DNA of 64,000 bases. Origin: Aaosphaeria pasadenensis (Eukaryota; Ascomycota; Dothideomycetes; Pleosporales). A program made the translations under genes and the position numbers. Shown piece after piece: positions 10,553 to 20,713 of the stretch; position 1 is the first letter of the stretch; each line of letters opens with the position of its first letter. Below the pieces are notes generated by a model that did no database searches, had not been told where the DNA came from, and saw nothing but the letters and a program-made list of their open reading frames with translations. The stretch is taken from assembly GCA_022813625.1 (NCBI GenBank), contig JAKLMB010000005.1, positions 868,001-932,000 of the forward strand, read 5' to 3'.

Positions 10553-11835
10553 TCACCCTTGCGGTTTCCTAGTCACCTTGATACCATCGTCCTTGTCCTT
10601 CTTCTCCATGAATTTCCGCATTTCTTCTAAGTCATCCTCCATATCTTCATCGTCCGCGTCGCCACCAGGTTGCTTAGGTGTTTCGTTCTCGTCCGGAAAG
10701 GTGCGTTGTTGACCGCCTTGCGCAGATGGATGAGATATATTGGCAGCAGGGCCAGCTTCCTCAGCCCAACCCTTACGCTCTTCCTCGTCCATTTCCTCTC
10801 TCCGATCGAGCCATCGTTCTTGGACATCGCGGGCATCCATGGTGACAGCATCCTGGCGCATTGCCATCTGCCAGACTGTATCATTTGCGCCCTCTACTCC
10901 TCCAAAAGCGTAGCCTCCTGCGCGATCAATTGCCCGCAGCAAGATCATCATGCTCTTCTTGTCCTCCACAGCTAATGTCTCGAATCCTACAAGCGCAAAG
11001 TCTTCGACTAAATCCACGATTGCTTGGTTCAGTGCGGAGTACTTGGATACGGGTTCGTCTCCTTCCTCAACATCCTTTGTTGTTGCGCTTGTAGGTCCAG
11101 GTATTCCCGATGTTTGTTCCTTGTTTAGGAGTGGAAGTAGGTATGAGAGATCCTGCACTTCAGTATAGTAGTCTAGATTGAACGGTAGGTTCGGATAATT
11201 GTGGAGATTATCGATCTTTGTGAGCACATTCAAATGTGGCAAATCCATTTGCAGCATACTCCGTAGCGCAAGCAGTAGGGAGGACACATAGAGCGAAGGG
11301 CGGGTGAGCACGATAGAATCGGTGAGGTGTAATACTACGAGCTGTTCTGTTGTTAGAGCTTGTTTTAATGAGTCGACGATGAGTAGATAATTACTCTGTA
11401 CCCGAGCTTTTGAAGACGGAAGAAGATGTTTCGCAACGAAGAGTGATGTGTGAAGAGCTCGACCTGACCTGGGCAGTCGAACAGAATATAGTCGTCTGCG
11501 CACCCATCAGCTTTTGTGCTTCTTCAGTGGCATTGGACTTGCGGACCTCCGAGCTCCTTCAATCCTTCCTCTAACCAGTCGAAATTATGCTCCAACTCTT
11601 CCAAAGCATACAGGACACCACCGTTTGGGCCCAAGTCCTCCTGCTCCATGATCTCGTCTATTGTGACCAGGTCACGTACATCAAGTGCGCATGGATATGA
11701 TGTTTGATCGTTTGCGGGATCGAGATTCACGACGGAAACTTTTCGTTCTATGGCAGTCATAAATTGGTGCATACCATTGCAGTATGTTGACTTTCCCGAG
11801 CCAGGCGGGCCTATCACCAGCTGTGCGAACGGCAT
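10553..11835 (-). CDS. GPN2: GPN-loop GTPase 2
   Basis: complement(join(10553..11341,11395..11495,11547..11835)), 392 aa. GPN GTPases work with Npa3/GPN1 in RNA polymerase II assembly and nuclear import. Visible motifs: P-loop GPPGSGKSTY (residues 9-18), switch region VNLDPANDQTSYPC, the diagnostic GPN triplet at 69-71 (GPNGG), the G3 motif FDCPGQVELFTHH around residue 100, and LTKIDNL as G4. The second exon is only 101 bp. The first intron uses the unusual donor GTCCGC; it was chosen because it restores ELG-DDYILFDCPGQ exactly. The C-terminal ~70 residues are acidic and end in a Lys-rich helix, an extension common in fungal GPN2. It diverges from BUB3 over 239 bp. Confidence 0.92.
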
Positions 11836-12074
11836 CCTAAAGAGCTATTAGCAGCTGTCCGGCTTCAGCGGAAGAGTAAGGAATGATGGTTTAGTTAGTA
11901 TCATGGATAACTATTTCTATGTAACTAGTTAGAGGGGAGCTTCTTGAGGGGCATCGGGGCTTGGCAACGAATTTCCGCCGACGTCTAAGATCGACGTCCT
12001 ATGTTTGTTTCTGGAAGCATTCACTGAGCTTCCTCACTTCTCCAATTCTCACAACTTGTCGCGCATAATTCAAG
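11836..12074. promoter_or_regulatory. divergent promoter GPN2 / BUB3
   Basis: The 239 bp between the two start codons must serve both housekeeping genes. It has no TATA box, contains an AACTAGTTAGAG segment and CT-rich tracts near BUB3, and leaves no room for another gene. Confidence 0.6.
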
Positions 12075-13294
12075 ATGAGTGGTATGTTTCACCTTCCAAA
12101 GTATATTACTGTATATAAAACTCATTCTTATAGCCCAGTTCGAGCTTGCGCAAAATCCTTCCGACGTCATCTCCGCGGTGAAATTCGCACCCGAGACATC
12201 AACACGGCTTCTCGTGTCCTCGTGGGACAACAATGTCTACCTCTACGACACACACGCAGAGCCTGGAGGCAAACTGTTAGAGAAGTTCGAGCATCGCGCA
12301 CCCGTCCTCGATGTGTGCTTTGGACGCGACGAGAATGAGGCATTCAGCTGCGGTCTGGACTGGGAAGTGCGAAGGTAACAATTCCCCATTCATGCTTCGC
12401 AACACACTCTACCCTATCTCATGATCCAAAAACTTACCAGATTCCCCTAGAATCGACCTCTCATCCGGTGACCAAACCATTCTCTCAACCCACGACAAGC
12501 CCGCAAACCACGTCCTCTTCTCCGCCGCTCACAACCTCCTCATATCCTCGTCATGGGACTCGACATTGCACCTCCACGACCTCTCCACACCAGGCGACTT
12601 CTACACGCTCACGCTACCCTCGAAACCCTTCTCCATGTCCATCTCGCCCACTAAGCTCGTCGTCGCAATGGCCTCCCGCCACGTCTTCATCTACGAGCTC
12701 GACGTCCTCGCAAAAGCAGCCGTGGAGTCCCCCGCCGGCGAGGTGCCCACCTGGCAGAGGAGGGAGAGCAGCATGAAGTACATGACGCGCGCGGTGGCGT
12801 GCATGCCCAATGACGCCGGTTATGCGAGCAGTTCGATAGAAGGCCGAGTGGCTGTCGAATGGTTCGATCCAAGCGAGGAGTCGCAGGCAAGGAAGTACGC
12901 GTTCAAGTGCCATCGACAGGCCCAGGATGGCCAGGATGTCGGTAAGTTTCACTCTCGGACCGCCGTTGACTTGAAGAAAATCGAATCCGCTAACATGTGT
13001 TATTTAGTTTACCCCGTCCACACCGTTGCCTTCCACCCCGTGCACGGAACCTTCGCGTCGGGAGGTGGAGACGGCATAGTCGCCCTCTGGGACGCAGCAG
13101 CCAAGCGAAGAATCCGACAGTACCAGCGTTTCCCATCCTCCATAGCCACCGCCGCCTTCTCCGACGACGGAAAGTATCTCGCAGTGGGCGTCAGCCCGGC
13201 CATCGAAGACGGCCAGGATGACATCGCAGATGGAGCCATCAAGGTCTTCATCCGCGAGCTCACCGAGACCGAAGCCCAAGGAAAGAAGAAATGA
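12075..13294 (+). CDS. BUB3: spindle assembly checkpoint protein Bub3 (WD40)
   Basis: join(12075..12081,12134..12374,12451..12941,13008..13294), 341 aa, the same length as yeast Bub3. Bub3 is a seven-bladed beta-propeller that brings Bub1 and BubR1/Mad3 to phosphorylated MELT repeats at kinetochores. Exon 1 is only 7 nt (ATGAGTG), and the 52-bp intron after it starts GTATG and ends TATAG. WD-type repeats are visible: ISAVKFAPETSTRLLVSSWD, VLDVCFGRDENEAFSCGLDW, NHVLFSAAHNLLISSSWD, YPVHTVAFHPVHGTFASGGG plus DGIVALWD, and IATAAFSDDGKYLAVGVS. The Bub3-specific block SSSIEGRVAVEWFD is intact. All phases fit. Confidence 0.94.
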
Positions 13295-13754
13295 GTTCCT
13301 CTACCCCACAAAGCAGGACTCTAGGCCGCGTTGGGGCGTATGGCGTTTAACAGGACAATGAAAGGAAGCATAGTACAGCCGGAAATTTTCAAAACCCGTT
13401 TGTATATATGAGTCACATACCCAAGACCTTGTCTGAATAAGTTTTAGATTTGGAGAATTAAGTAAAGTAAAGTAATGTTCCATCCTCTGAAAGTGAGACT
13501 CGTAGTGAGGTTAGGCAACTTCTAACTTATTCTTGCGGTGCATTCTCAGTACATGACAACATACTGTTGGCGGCGTTGGGCGACGCAATTATACCTTCGG
13601 TCTCGTCGTTCTCTACGTGACACAACATTTGTTGGGAACTCGAACCCCACCGCACAGTTTCTCATCACGGCCTGCGATCCGACCTAAGAATTGTCCTTGA
13701 CTCCCACTTACGGTCACGGTTCCACCAAACCCTTCCTCCCTCACTAGACACAGC
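13295..13754. other. spacer BUB3 to deaminase-like gene
   Basis: 460 bp of 3' UTR and promoter. A tRNA B-box-like GGTTCGAGTTCC is present on the minus strand near 13632, but no cloverleaf can be built around it. Confidence 0.4.
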
Positions 13755-15509
13755 ATGTCGGCCATATCACGTCCGAAAATTGAAGTGCTTCGCTGGAACG
13801 CGACGAATGTTTACGTCAAGTGTCCGTACTACGATAGGGTGCATCAGCACGGCGTCAGACTTCCAGGCAGGCGTGCTTCAGGTTGCCAGCCAGGTGGCCA
13901 ATACGAGTTCATATTTCCCATCGATGAATGGACCAAACGTGTTGGTTATGAGATTGACAAGAGGAGGGCTTGCTTCGTGAACGCTGGCTTGCAAGCAGAT
14001 CAAGGGGATGAGGGTTTACGTTCTTCCGACCAAGATGAGCGCGTTCTAGCCGGTCTCTTTCACTACAAAATGCGTATCTCAACCACGAAGCCAAAGCCAG
14101 GGCCAGTTGTAAATCTCTACGATGATTCAAAAGAGTTCAAAACTATTAATCTTCCGGACGGCGATAGGGTTGAACGAGAGAGAATTCTAGACCCGATTTC
14201 AGATTGCATATCAGGCAACTTGCCTGCAGTAACTCAATATCTTAGTAGCTCTGTCGAAACGAACCTTTTCCTGCATGGAAGAGACCACACTGGAAACACC
14301 ACTCTGATCATGGCCGCGGCAGGAAAGAGCCACGAGATGGTGTCACTCCTTCTCCAACACGGCGCAGACGCGAACGCTGTCAACGACTACGGACGCAGTG
14401 CGCTCATGGAGGCGGCTCTCTGGGGCCGAACTGACAACGTAGAAGCGCTGCTCAACGGCAATGCGGACAAACGCCTTCGAGACAAGGAGGGCCGTTGTGC
14501 GATGGATTTAGCCCAGCCAGCTCGCAAGAATGAAGAAGAGAGATATCGGCGCTCACAATTTGCGGCTGCAGACAACGTGCTCGAATGTAATCGACACAGG
14601 CAGTCTATAGTCGTCTTACTTGGTGACTCGAACGCCGACAAGCAGTACAGATACGCTGAACCATTATCGGAGACCGAACGCAAGAAGTACAAATTCAAGA
14701 AATCCCAATTCGAGATGGCGATAACGCTTCACGGACCCATTCGCAGCTACCCTGTGCCACGTATCAGTAAAACCGCCGCCGTCCTCGACAGGGGAGCTCA
14801 ATTCAAACGGATTTCGGCAACCAGTGGTTGGAGCGCCGATGCTCTGCCTCCGAACCCTACGAACAGGCCGCAATGGGTTGATCAGGTCTATTACATTGCA
14901 ACCGTAGTGGGCCATGAATTCGAAGAAGCACAGTATCCAGATTGGGATCACGGGAGACCCGGAAAGTACTATGCCTCCCATGCAGAGAAGAAGTTGATTG
15001 CCTACTTTATAGAAAGGCATGTTTTCTTTCCCCGTGACAGACAGCCTGACCGGAAGCTAGAAGACTCGATCTATGAAACAGAAGACACTCTTATCAGAGG
15101 GAGGTACTCGTCTCCAGCATGCGCAAAGGTGTGTGATTTGGAGAGAAGCAAAGCGGAATTGGACCTCCAGCTCTTCGAAGCAGATGATCGATTGCTGGGT
15201 GACGCTTACGATGCACGGGAAGTTGAGAGGCTGAAACATGAGATTCATGTTGTCGAAGAAGAACTGCTGAGACTTGAGTCAGACGATGAGGTGGCTGCGA
15301 TGAGAGTTCAAGAGAAGAAGAGATCCACATTCTTGGAGAAAGAGAAAATGCATCAACATCTGATTGAGCTGAGTGGAGCTGCGCCACTACTATCTTTGAA
15401 ACGGGCAGTCATACTTAGCAGCAATCCGATCTGCGAAGACTGTGATATGTTCATGGAAAGGGTGAACCGCTGGTTGCAGTTGAATATCGAAATGACCTTG
15501 TGTACCTAG
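13755..15509 (+). CDS. ankyrin-repeat protein with C-terminal cytidine-deaminase-like domain
   Basis: Intronless, 584 aa. Residues about 1-130 hold an N-terminal module with Cys/His and aromatic residues (VKCPYYDRVHQHGVRLPGRR). Residues about 165-270 hold ankyrin repeats (DHTGNTTLIMAAAGKSHEMV, DYGRSALMEAALWG). Residues about 370-575 look like a deaminase fold: YYASHAEKKLIAYFIERH supplies the H-A-E zinc/proton-shuttle motif (H409, E411), and NPICEDC supplies the C-x-x-C pair (C560, C563). Between them lies a charged coiled-coil insert of about 90 residues. Ankyrin-linked DYW-like deaminases have been described in ascomycetes, and this architecture fits; the substrate, RNA or DNA, is unknown. 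An inactive relative cannot be excluded, but all four metal-site residues are present. Confidence 0.72.
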   Translation: MSAISRPKIEVLRWNATNVYVKCPYYDRVHQHGVRLPGRRASGCQPGGQYEFIFPIDEWTKRVGYEIDKRRACFVNAGLQADQGDEGLRSSDQDERVLAGLFHYKMRISTTKPKPGPVVNLYDDSKEFKTINLPDGDRVERERILDPISDCISGNLPAVTQYLSSSVETNLFLHGRDHTGNTTLIMAAAGKSHEMVSLLLQHGADANAVNDYGRSALMEAALWGRTDNVEALLNGNADKRLRDKEGRCAMDLAQPARKNEEERYRRSQFAAADNVLECNRHRQSIVVLLGDSNADKQYRYAEPLSETERKKYKFKKSQFEMAITLHGPIRSYPVPRISKTAAVLDRGAQFKRISATSGWSADALPPNPTNRPQWVDQVYYIATVVGHEFEEAQYPDWDHGRPGKYYASHAEKKLIAYFIERHVFFPRDRQPDRKLEDSIYETEDTLIRGRYSSPACAKVCDLERSKAELDLQLFEADDRLLGDAYDAREVERLKHEIHVVEEELLRLESDDEVAAMRVQEKKRSTFLEKEKMHQHLIELSGAAPLLSLKRAVILSSNPICEDCDMFMERVNRWLQLNIEMTLCT

Positions 15510-16298
15510 TCCAGGGAATGGCTTCTATATCACGTACAGCATCAACAATAGTCGGCGTTAGCTAACCGTACAGAATGAGTATAGCACATCTTAAAGCGCT
15601 TGCGACTTCAAGTTCAATCTAATAAGTAATGTGAATGATATTATGACAGAGATCAATCAACAATTTCAGCGTTATTAGTCAGGGCGGACTCTAACTCATA
15701 CATTGCAGAAAATCGATCCCATTGATGTCTGGCACGCATCATCACACCAACTCATCTACCAAATCCGTGCTACGGGGTGTTGTAATTGTGTTGGCATTCT
15801 CTCAGCTCATAATGCATACTTACTAAGAGGTGAACTGTCTAGAATGACATGTCGTTACGGCACACCATGTGTCTCGTAACGAGTGTAACGAGTGGAAAGG
15901 CGTAATGTATCATTGTATCTCTCATTTCTCATTTACATACCACATTCCGGCTAGGTTCAACTCAAGGAAAAGTAAAGCGGCAATAAAATAAAAGTATGAA
16001 TCTTTTCTAATGCCCGCCCTAACGTACTATACTACAATGTATTTTCAATCATACGTTGTTCCTTGCCAAAATATGTCAAGCCTGCCTACAATCTAATAAG
16101 GAGAAACAATGGCATAGCAAACGATAAGTTACCGTGAGGGCCTTCAAGGGGCCAGGATGCGATTTCACATCCCCCCGTCAATCCGGACTTTCTGATTTAA
16201 ACCTACACTGAGGTGTAGTAATATCTAGAGCACAGCTCAACGTGCCGAGCGATAAAAGGCAAGAAGGAGAATCGTCGATGATGAGAGAAAGAGGGCCA
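15510..16298. other. convergent intergenic region
   Basis: About 790 bp, AT-rich, between two stop codons. I see no gene and no clear repeat. Confidence 0.5.
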
Positions 16299-17552
16299 CT
16301 AGATACTGCTCCTCAGCGGAACATGCGTCCGACCATCACCCGCCAGATCCTTGATCCTGGCCTCCAACCCCTCAGCCTCAGTCTTCAGCGTGAGCAGCTC
16401 GTCCCAGACGTCATGACTTGCGCCGAACTGGTCGACCGCCTTGTTTTTGTTGCCGTCGTCGGCGATGTGCTGGACGCAGTCCTCGAGGTTGTGCTCGACC
16501 CACGCCCAGGCGGCCTCCCACTGCATCCGCTTCTCGTGGTTCGTCCTCAGAGCTGCCTGGCTCCTCTGGAGCTCAGCCTCAATGCCCGCTGGATGCGGGT
16601 TTGCGGGTACGTTGGCGGGGAGAGAGCACCGGCGTCGGTAGACGGTGCCGATTGGGAGTTGTCCCATCCGCGGCCCGAAGGTTGGGGCCTGGGGGCTGAG
16701 GTCTGCGATTTGTGTTGATTGGGGTCGTCGGGTTCGCTGGCCTCGCTCCGGAGCGTATATGGATCTGTTGGCTTTTCGGCTTTCTGATATGTATCTTGTG
16801 CTGGTGGTTGTGGATGGGTGGTCGGGCTTTGGGTGTTGCTGTTGTGCTGGTGACGGAGGGCTCGGGCGATTATGTGCCATATTGTATCTGGGGAATCTGA
16901 AGACGCCATCCTCTTTGCTCTGATGCTCTAATTCGCTTTGGGGAAGTCTGAGCTCGGCCTGCTTCTCGACGAGTGCAGGGACGAGTAGGCGCTGGTCAAT
17001 TGTAGAGTTGCAAGTGGTTGTCATTGTCTGGAGCTCAGTAATAGGTAGTGTATTCAAACGATCGTTGGGAATATTCTCCTGGACCTTTATAACATGAGAT
17101 GGTGTAGGTGACAGCGGAGGTTGTAGAGGAGCTAGTGTTGACGGTGAGACTGGAGCCATGGTAGCGGACCGCGCGGGGGATGCCATCCAGGGTCTAAGTA
17201 GGTAGAGACTAAGCGCTTGTTTGATGCTTGCGGGGGATGCGTCACGCTTTAACCTGCTCATTCTGGTAGACCGGTGGTTTGTTGGTTTCAGGATTTCTTT
17301 GTGCTCCCGAAGCCGGTTGCCAACGGGGTCCAGTGGCAACTACGGTTCGGAATGTTTTATTGATAGCAGGTCTGATGTAATGAGACACTTTTCCAATTGG
17401 CTCCCGGGCGATTTGACTGGGCGATGTTTCTTTGCAAACGCTTTAAGCTTTGTTGGCTCTTTATCGTCTGCAGCGTAGACCTGCTCCATAAAACGTTGAA
17501 CATCTCGCTTTCGATTGGATACGGAAGGTCGTTCCAAAGCTAGCTTGCTCAT
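16299..17552 (-). CDS. hypothetical protein, spliced across an in-frame stop
   Basis: complement(join(16299..17262,17344..17552)), 390 aa. Exon 1 (MSKLALERPSVSNRKRDVQR) and exon 2 are in the same frame, separated by one TAG at 17340-17342. An 81-bp intron (donor GTAGTT after GAACC, acceptor CTACCAG) removes the stop and keeps phase. Residues about 1-70 are basic; the middle is Pro/Ser/Thr-rich and probably disordered; residues about 295-390 are helical and look globular (WEAAWAWVEHNLEDCVQHIA, WDELLTLKTEAEGLEARIKD). I recognise no family. An alternative is translation from an internal ATG in exon 2 only, without splicing. Confidence 0.6.
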
Positions 17553-17798
17553 GTCTTGTTATTTCTCCGTTCCCTTACGCATTATTGACTCTAAAGTGCA
17601 ATCAGTAATTGGATCCCGACAAAGCAAAGTAGTGACTTACGTGAAGTTGGTCCTAAAATTCCCGCAGCATTCCAAAGGCATCTGACCCTGCCAGAGACAA
17701 CACTAGAGTGAGGCAAGCGGGATTAAGGATTGCAATACTGCCTCTCTGTCCATCCATCAAACCTCGTAGGTTCATTCACACGATAGCGGCTGTGTCCT

Positions 17799-18411
17799 CT
17801 ATTCGCTCTCGTCATCACTAGCATCACTCTCCCCAACCACCACCTCCTCGTCCTCCCTCCTCTTACTAGCCGCAGCCGCCCTCACGATGTCAGACACGCC
17901 AACCGTGTCCTCACCGCCTTGAGCGCGAAGAATAATGTCCTTAGCCCGTCTTATTATCTCCTCCTCCGCATGCCTAATCGTCGCAGAGACCCTGACAACC
18001 CTAATTACAACCGGTATACCTAGCTTGCCTAGCTCAGTCATGTTCGTGAGAGCGGCCCACGCCATCTGGTAATGCGCCTGCGGGCATCTGACGATCGAGG
18101 TGGAGGTGGCCGTAGAATGATAATTGACTGTTTGACACGTTGTTAGCTTTGTTTTGCACTTCGCAGAAAGTTGACGGTGATTCCGTACTTTTCAGCCCCT
18201 GTCCCACCATGCCCATTCCGTAGTCTCCGAATAGATCGGTGACTGCCTGTCTTATCGCCTGGTATAGTGCCCTGCTGTCGAATTTGTCTGGCGTCGGGCG
18301 GTGGAACTGGATGAGTTGCGGGACGGCATCGTGGGATGGATGTTTCTGGTCGGACGGCGGTTCCGGGTACAGATAGTTCACTATCAGGTAGCGGTACTTG
18401 ACGCGAACCAT
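17799..18411 (-). CDS. POP5: RNase P/MRP subunit POP5
   Basis: complement(join(17799..18127,18189..18411)), 183 aa, one 61-bp intron (donor GTACGG, acceptor GTCAAACAG). Pop5 is a core protein of nuclear RNase P and RNase MRP, needed for tRNA 5' processing and rRNA maturation. The start MVRVKYRYLIVNYLYPEP is the family signature, followed by ALYQAIRQAVTDLFGDYGMG and, after the junction, IVRCPQAHYQMAWAALTNM and VVIRVVRVSATIRHAEE. The tail is acidic, Ser-rich and low complexity (VVVGESDASDDESE). Length is normal for fungal Pop5. It diverges from the R-SNARE gene. Confidence 0.9.
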
Positions 18412-18992
18412 TGCGACAATTCGAGGTGAGGTCTAGTCGACTAAGGGTGGGCAGACGTTGAGTTGTCGTGAATTGACTCAGGTGCGTGAGTCTGCAGTCA
18501 AATGGCAGGGTAATGAGACATCAAACGATAAGACTCATACTCAATGCTCATACTCTTCAGACACTGACTCATATAGATGCTAAAAAGCCAGCGGTGAAGG
18601 GTAAAGCTGTGCAGCGTCGTGCGCCGTGGTCGAAAACACAGTACAGTATTGTAGGACGCGAGAAAGATCTCAAAATCTCAGCCCTATGAGATCGGTCGCG
18701 CGGGATTGTCTGTCGCATTAATTAAATCCTTCGCGGGTCTTGGCAGCTGCCCGGTGACGTTGCCCCTTCCTCTTTGTACGAGGAACAACAACCACCACAT
18801 CACGACTACACTCATTCTATCAACAACACTCACGATACCCTTTCACACCTTCTCATCCACCCCCAAGACATACCCACACCAGACAACAAATCATCAAACC
18901 AGCAACACAACCTCACGACACAGAGGCAACCCCCGAACCTCTCCCCCAAGAAACACGCCGGCCGTCCGTCAGAAACCTAGGCATCACCCACA
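18412..18992. promoter_or_regulatory. divergent promoter POP5 / R-SNARE
   Basis: About 580 bp. The half near the SNARE gene (18780-18960) is strongly CA/CT-rich on the + strand, as in leaders of fungal housekeeping genes. The frame here stays open only because of composition, so the long ORF reading through it is not the protein start. Confidence 0.5.
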
Positions 18993-19788
18993 ATGGCCTC
19001 CTCATCAACATCCACGCCTCTCCTCTAGTACCTCTCCCCATCCCCCTCTTCCCCCTCAAACCCTCAAACTAATACACCCCACCAGCGCCTGCATAGCCCA
19101 CAACACGACCATCCTAACCGAACACACCACCTCCGCCTCCTCAGCCAGCTCCTCCCTCCCGTCCCTCATCCTCCCCAAGATCAGCCACACCTCCCCCCAG
19201 AAACTCACCTACACCCACGGCGACCACTACATCCACTACATCGCGTCCGCACCGTCCGAGCACCCGTCCTCGCAGGCCTCCGCGGGCGGCCTCACCTTCC
19301 TGACCGTCGCGGACGCCTCGCTGGGCCGCCGCATCCCCTTCGGCTTCCTCGTGACGCTGCAGAAGAAGTTCCTCGAGGAGTACGACCCCGCGACGACGGA
19401 CTTCGCGGCGCTGCCGAGTTATGGCGCTGCGAGCTTTAATGCGCGGATGAAGGCGCTGATGGTGGAGCAGGGGGGCACGGAGGCGGGCCAGAAGGACGCG
19501 CTGAGGACGGCGCAGAGGGAGATCGAGGGCGTGAGGGAGATTATGACGGAGAATATCGAGAGGGTGCTTGAGAGGGGGGAGAGAATCGATTTGTTGGTTG
19601 ATAAGACGGATCGGTTGGGGAGCAATGCGAGGGACTTTAGGGTGAGGAGTCGTGGGCTGAGGAGGAGGATGTGGTGGAAGAATGTTAAGCTTATGGTGTT
19701 GTTGGCGCTCGTGGTCATCTTCTTGGTCTATCTGTTCGTCGGGTTTGGCTGCGGGCTGCCTGGGTGGAGCAGGTGCTTGCGTCATTGA
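18993..19788 (+). CDS. NYV1: longin-type R-SNARE (VAMP7/Nyv1-like)
   Basis: join(18993..19027,19086..19788), 245 aa. Exon 1 is 35 nt (MASSSTSTPLLY) and the intron 58 bp (GTACCT...CACCAG). R-SNAREs of this type drive fusion at the vacuole and late endosome. Residues about 10-140 are the longin domain (CIAHNTTILTEHT, then LTFLTVADASLGRRIPFGFL). Residues about 150-212 are the SNARE motif with Arg at the zero layer (NIERVLERGERIDLLVDKTD). The juxtamembrane WWKNVK is followed by one C-terminal transmembrane helix (LMVLLALVVIFLVYLFVGF). The splice site was chosen because it joins the start to the longin strand in frame. Confidence 0.9.
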
Positions 19789-20713
19789 GTTCTTTGGCAC
19801 TCACCACTACATTTCCCTTGTTTCCGAGCTATGCTTCAAGAGCACATCAAGCAAGCAGTACGATGTTTTGAAGTGGAAAGATCACGATTGTTTTGATTGA
19901 TTCCTCACATGTGTAATAGTAGGCAGCGATTCATACTCGTAGTAAGCAACGACATATCAAGGCGTCTGGAGTATTATATTTTAACCAGAGACTCGAACAT
20001 GCGTATGCACATATCATAGAATTCCGTCCTATCTTCAAACAAAAGCAGTTGATGTCTCCAATCCCAAATCGTCGTGGGACGTGCATCAAATTCTCCATTT
20101 CATACCCGTAGACCAATGTTGGCCATTCCCTTCTGGTGCCGCCCATGCAATGTATATGGCCTAATAGGCACAAAACGGGAAAAGAGAAAAGGTGTTAAAA
20201 CCTTCGTAAAGAAAAAGAACGCCAATCGGTAGTGTCCCAGACGATTTGCTCATGAAATATCGTCATACCCGAAGATCCCCAGACCCTAAAATGCTTTAGA
20301 CAAATCCCAATGTTCCCAAACCGGGTCTTAGAGGAACGCCCCACCCATCCAAATGCGTCCGTGCACTCCCGCAAAAAACCCAAAACGACCAAACCGAGAA
20401 AAGAAAAATTGAAATAGCTTCCCCCAAACCGGGAATGGAAAAAAATGAAGTAAATAGTAGGTCGTCGAACGTAATGGTACACCGTTAGAACCCACATTGA
20501 CGCCGGTCTAATGCTTTTTGGTGGGACTGTTGACTCCAGTCCTCTCTATGCTAAATGACGACGCTTTCTAATATGTAAAAAATGAATTGACGAAAAGCTT
20601 TTGTTCCACTTCGGACTGTTTTCCAACAATGTAGATCTTTGAACGCCGAAATAGAATCGCAGTCTGGGTTGACACAAAGGAACAAATGAACGCCGAGGGT
20701 ATTTACGTTGAGC
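19789..20713. other. convergent intergenic / 3' UTR region
   Basis: About 920 bp between the R-SNARE stop and the URA2-type gene stop. It contains A/T- and C-rich low-complexity sequence and no supported gene. Confidence 0.5.

Noticed and set aside
13620..13690. tRNA B-box-like GGTTCGAGTTCC with a pairable T-arm on the minus strand
   Set aside because: No matching acceptor stem, D-arm or anticodon arm can be built upstream within a normal tRNA length.
18706..19085. N-terminal extension of the R-SNARE ORF (open from 18706)
   Set aside because: CA/CT-rich low-complexity sequence rich in Thr, His and Pro; splicing from the ATG at 18993 gives the conserved longin start instead.
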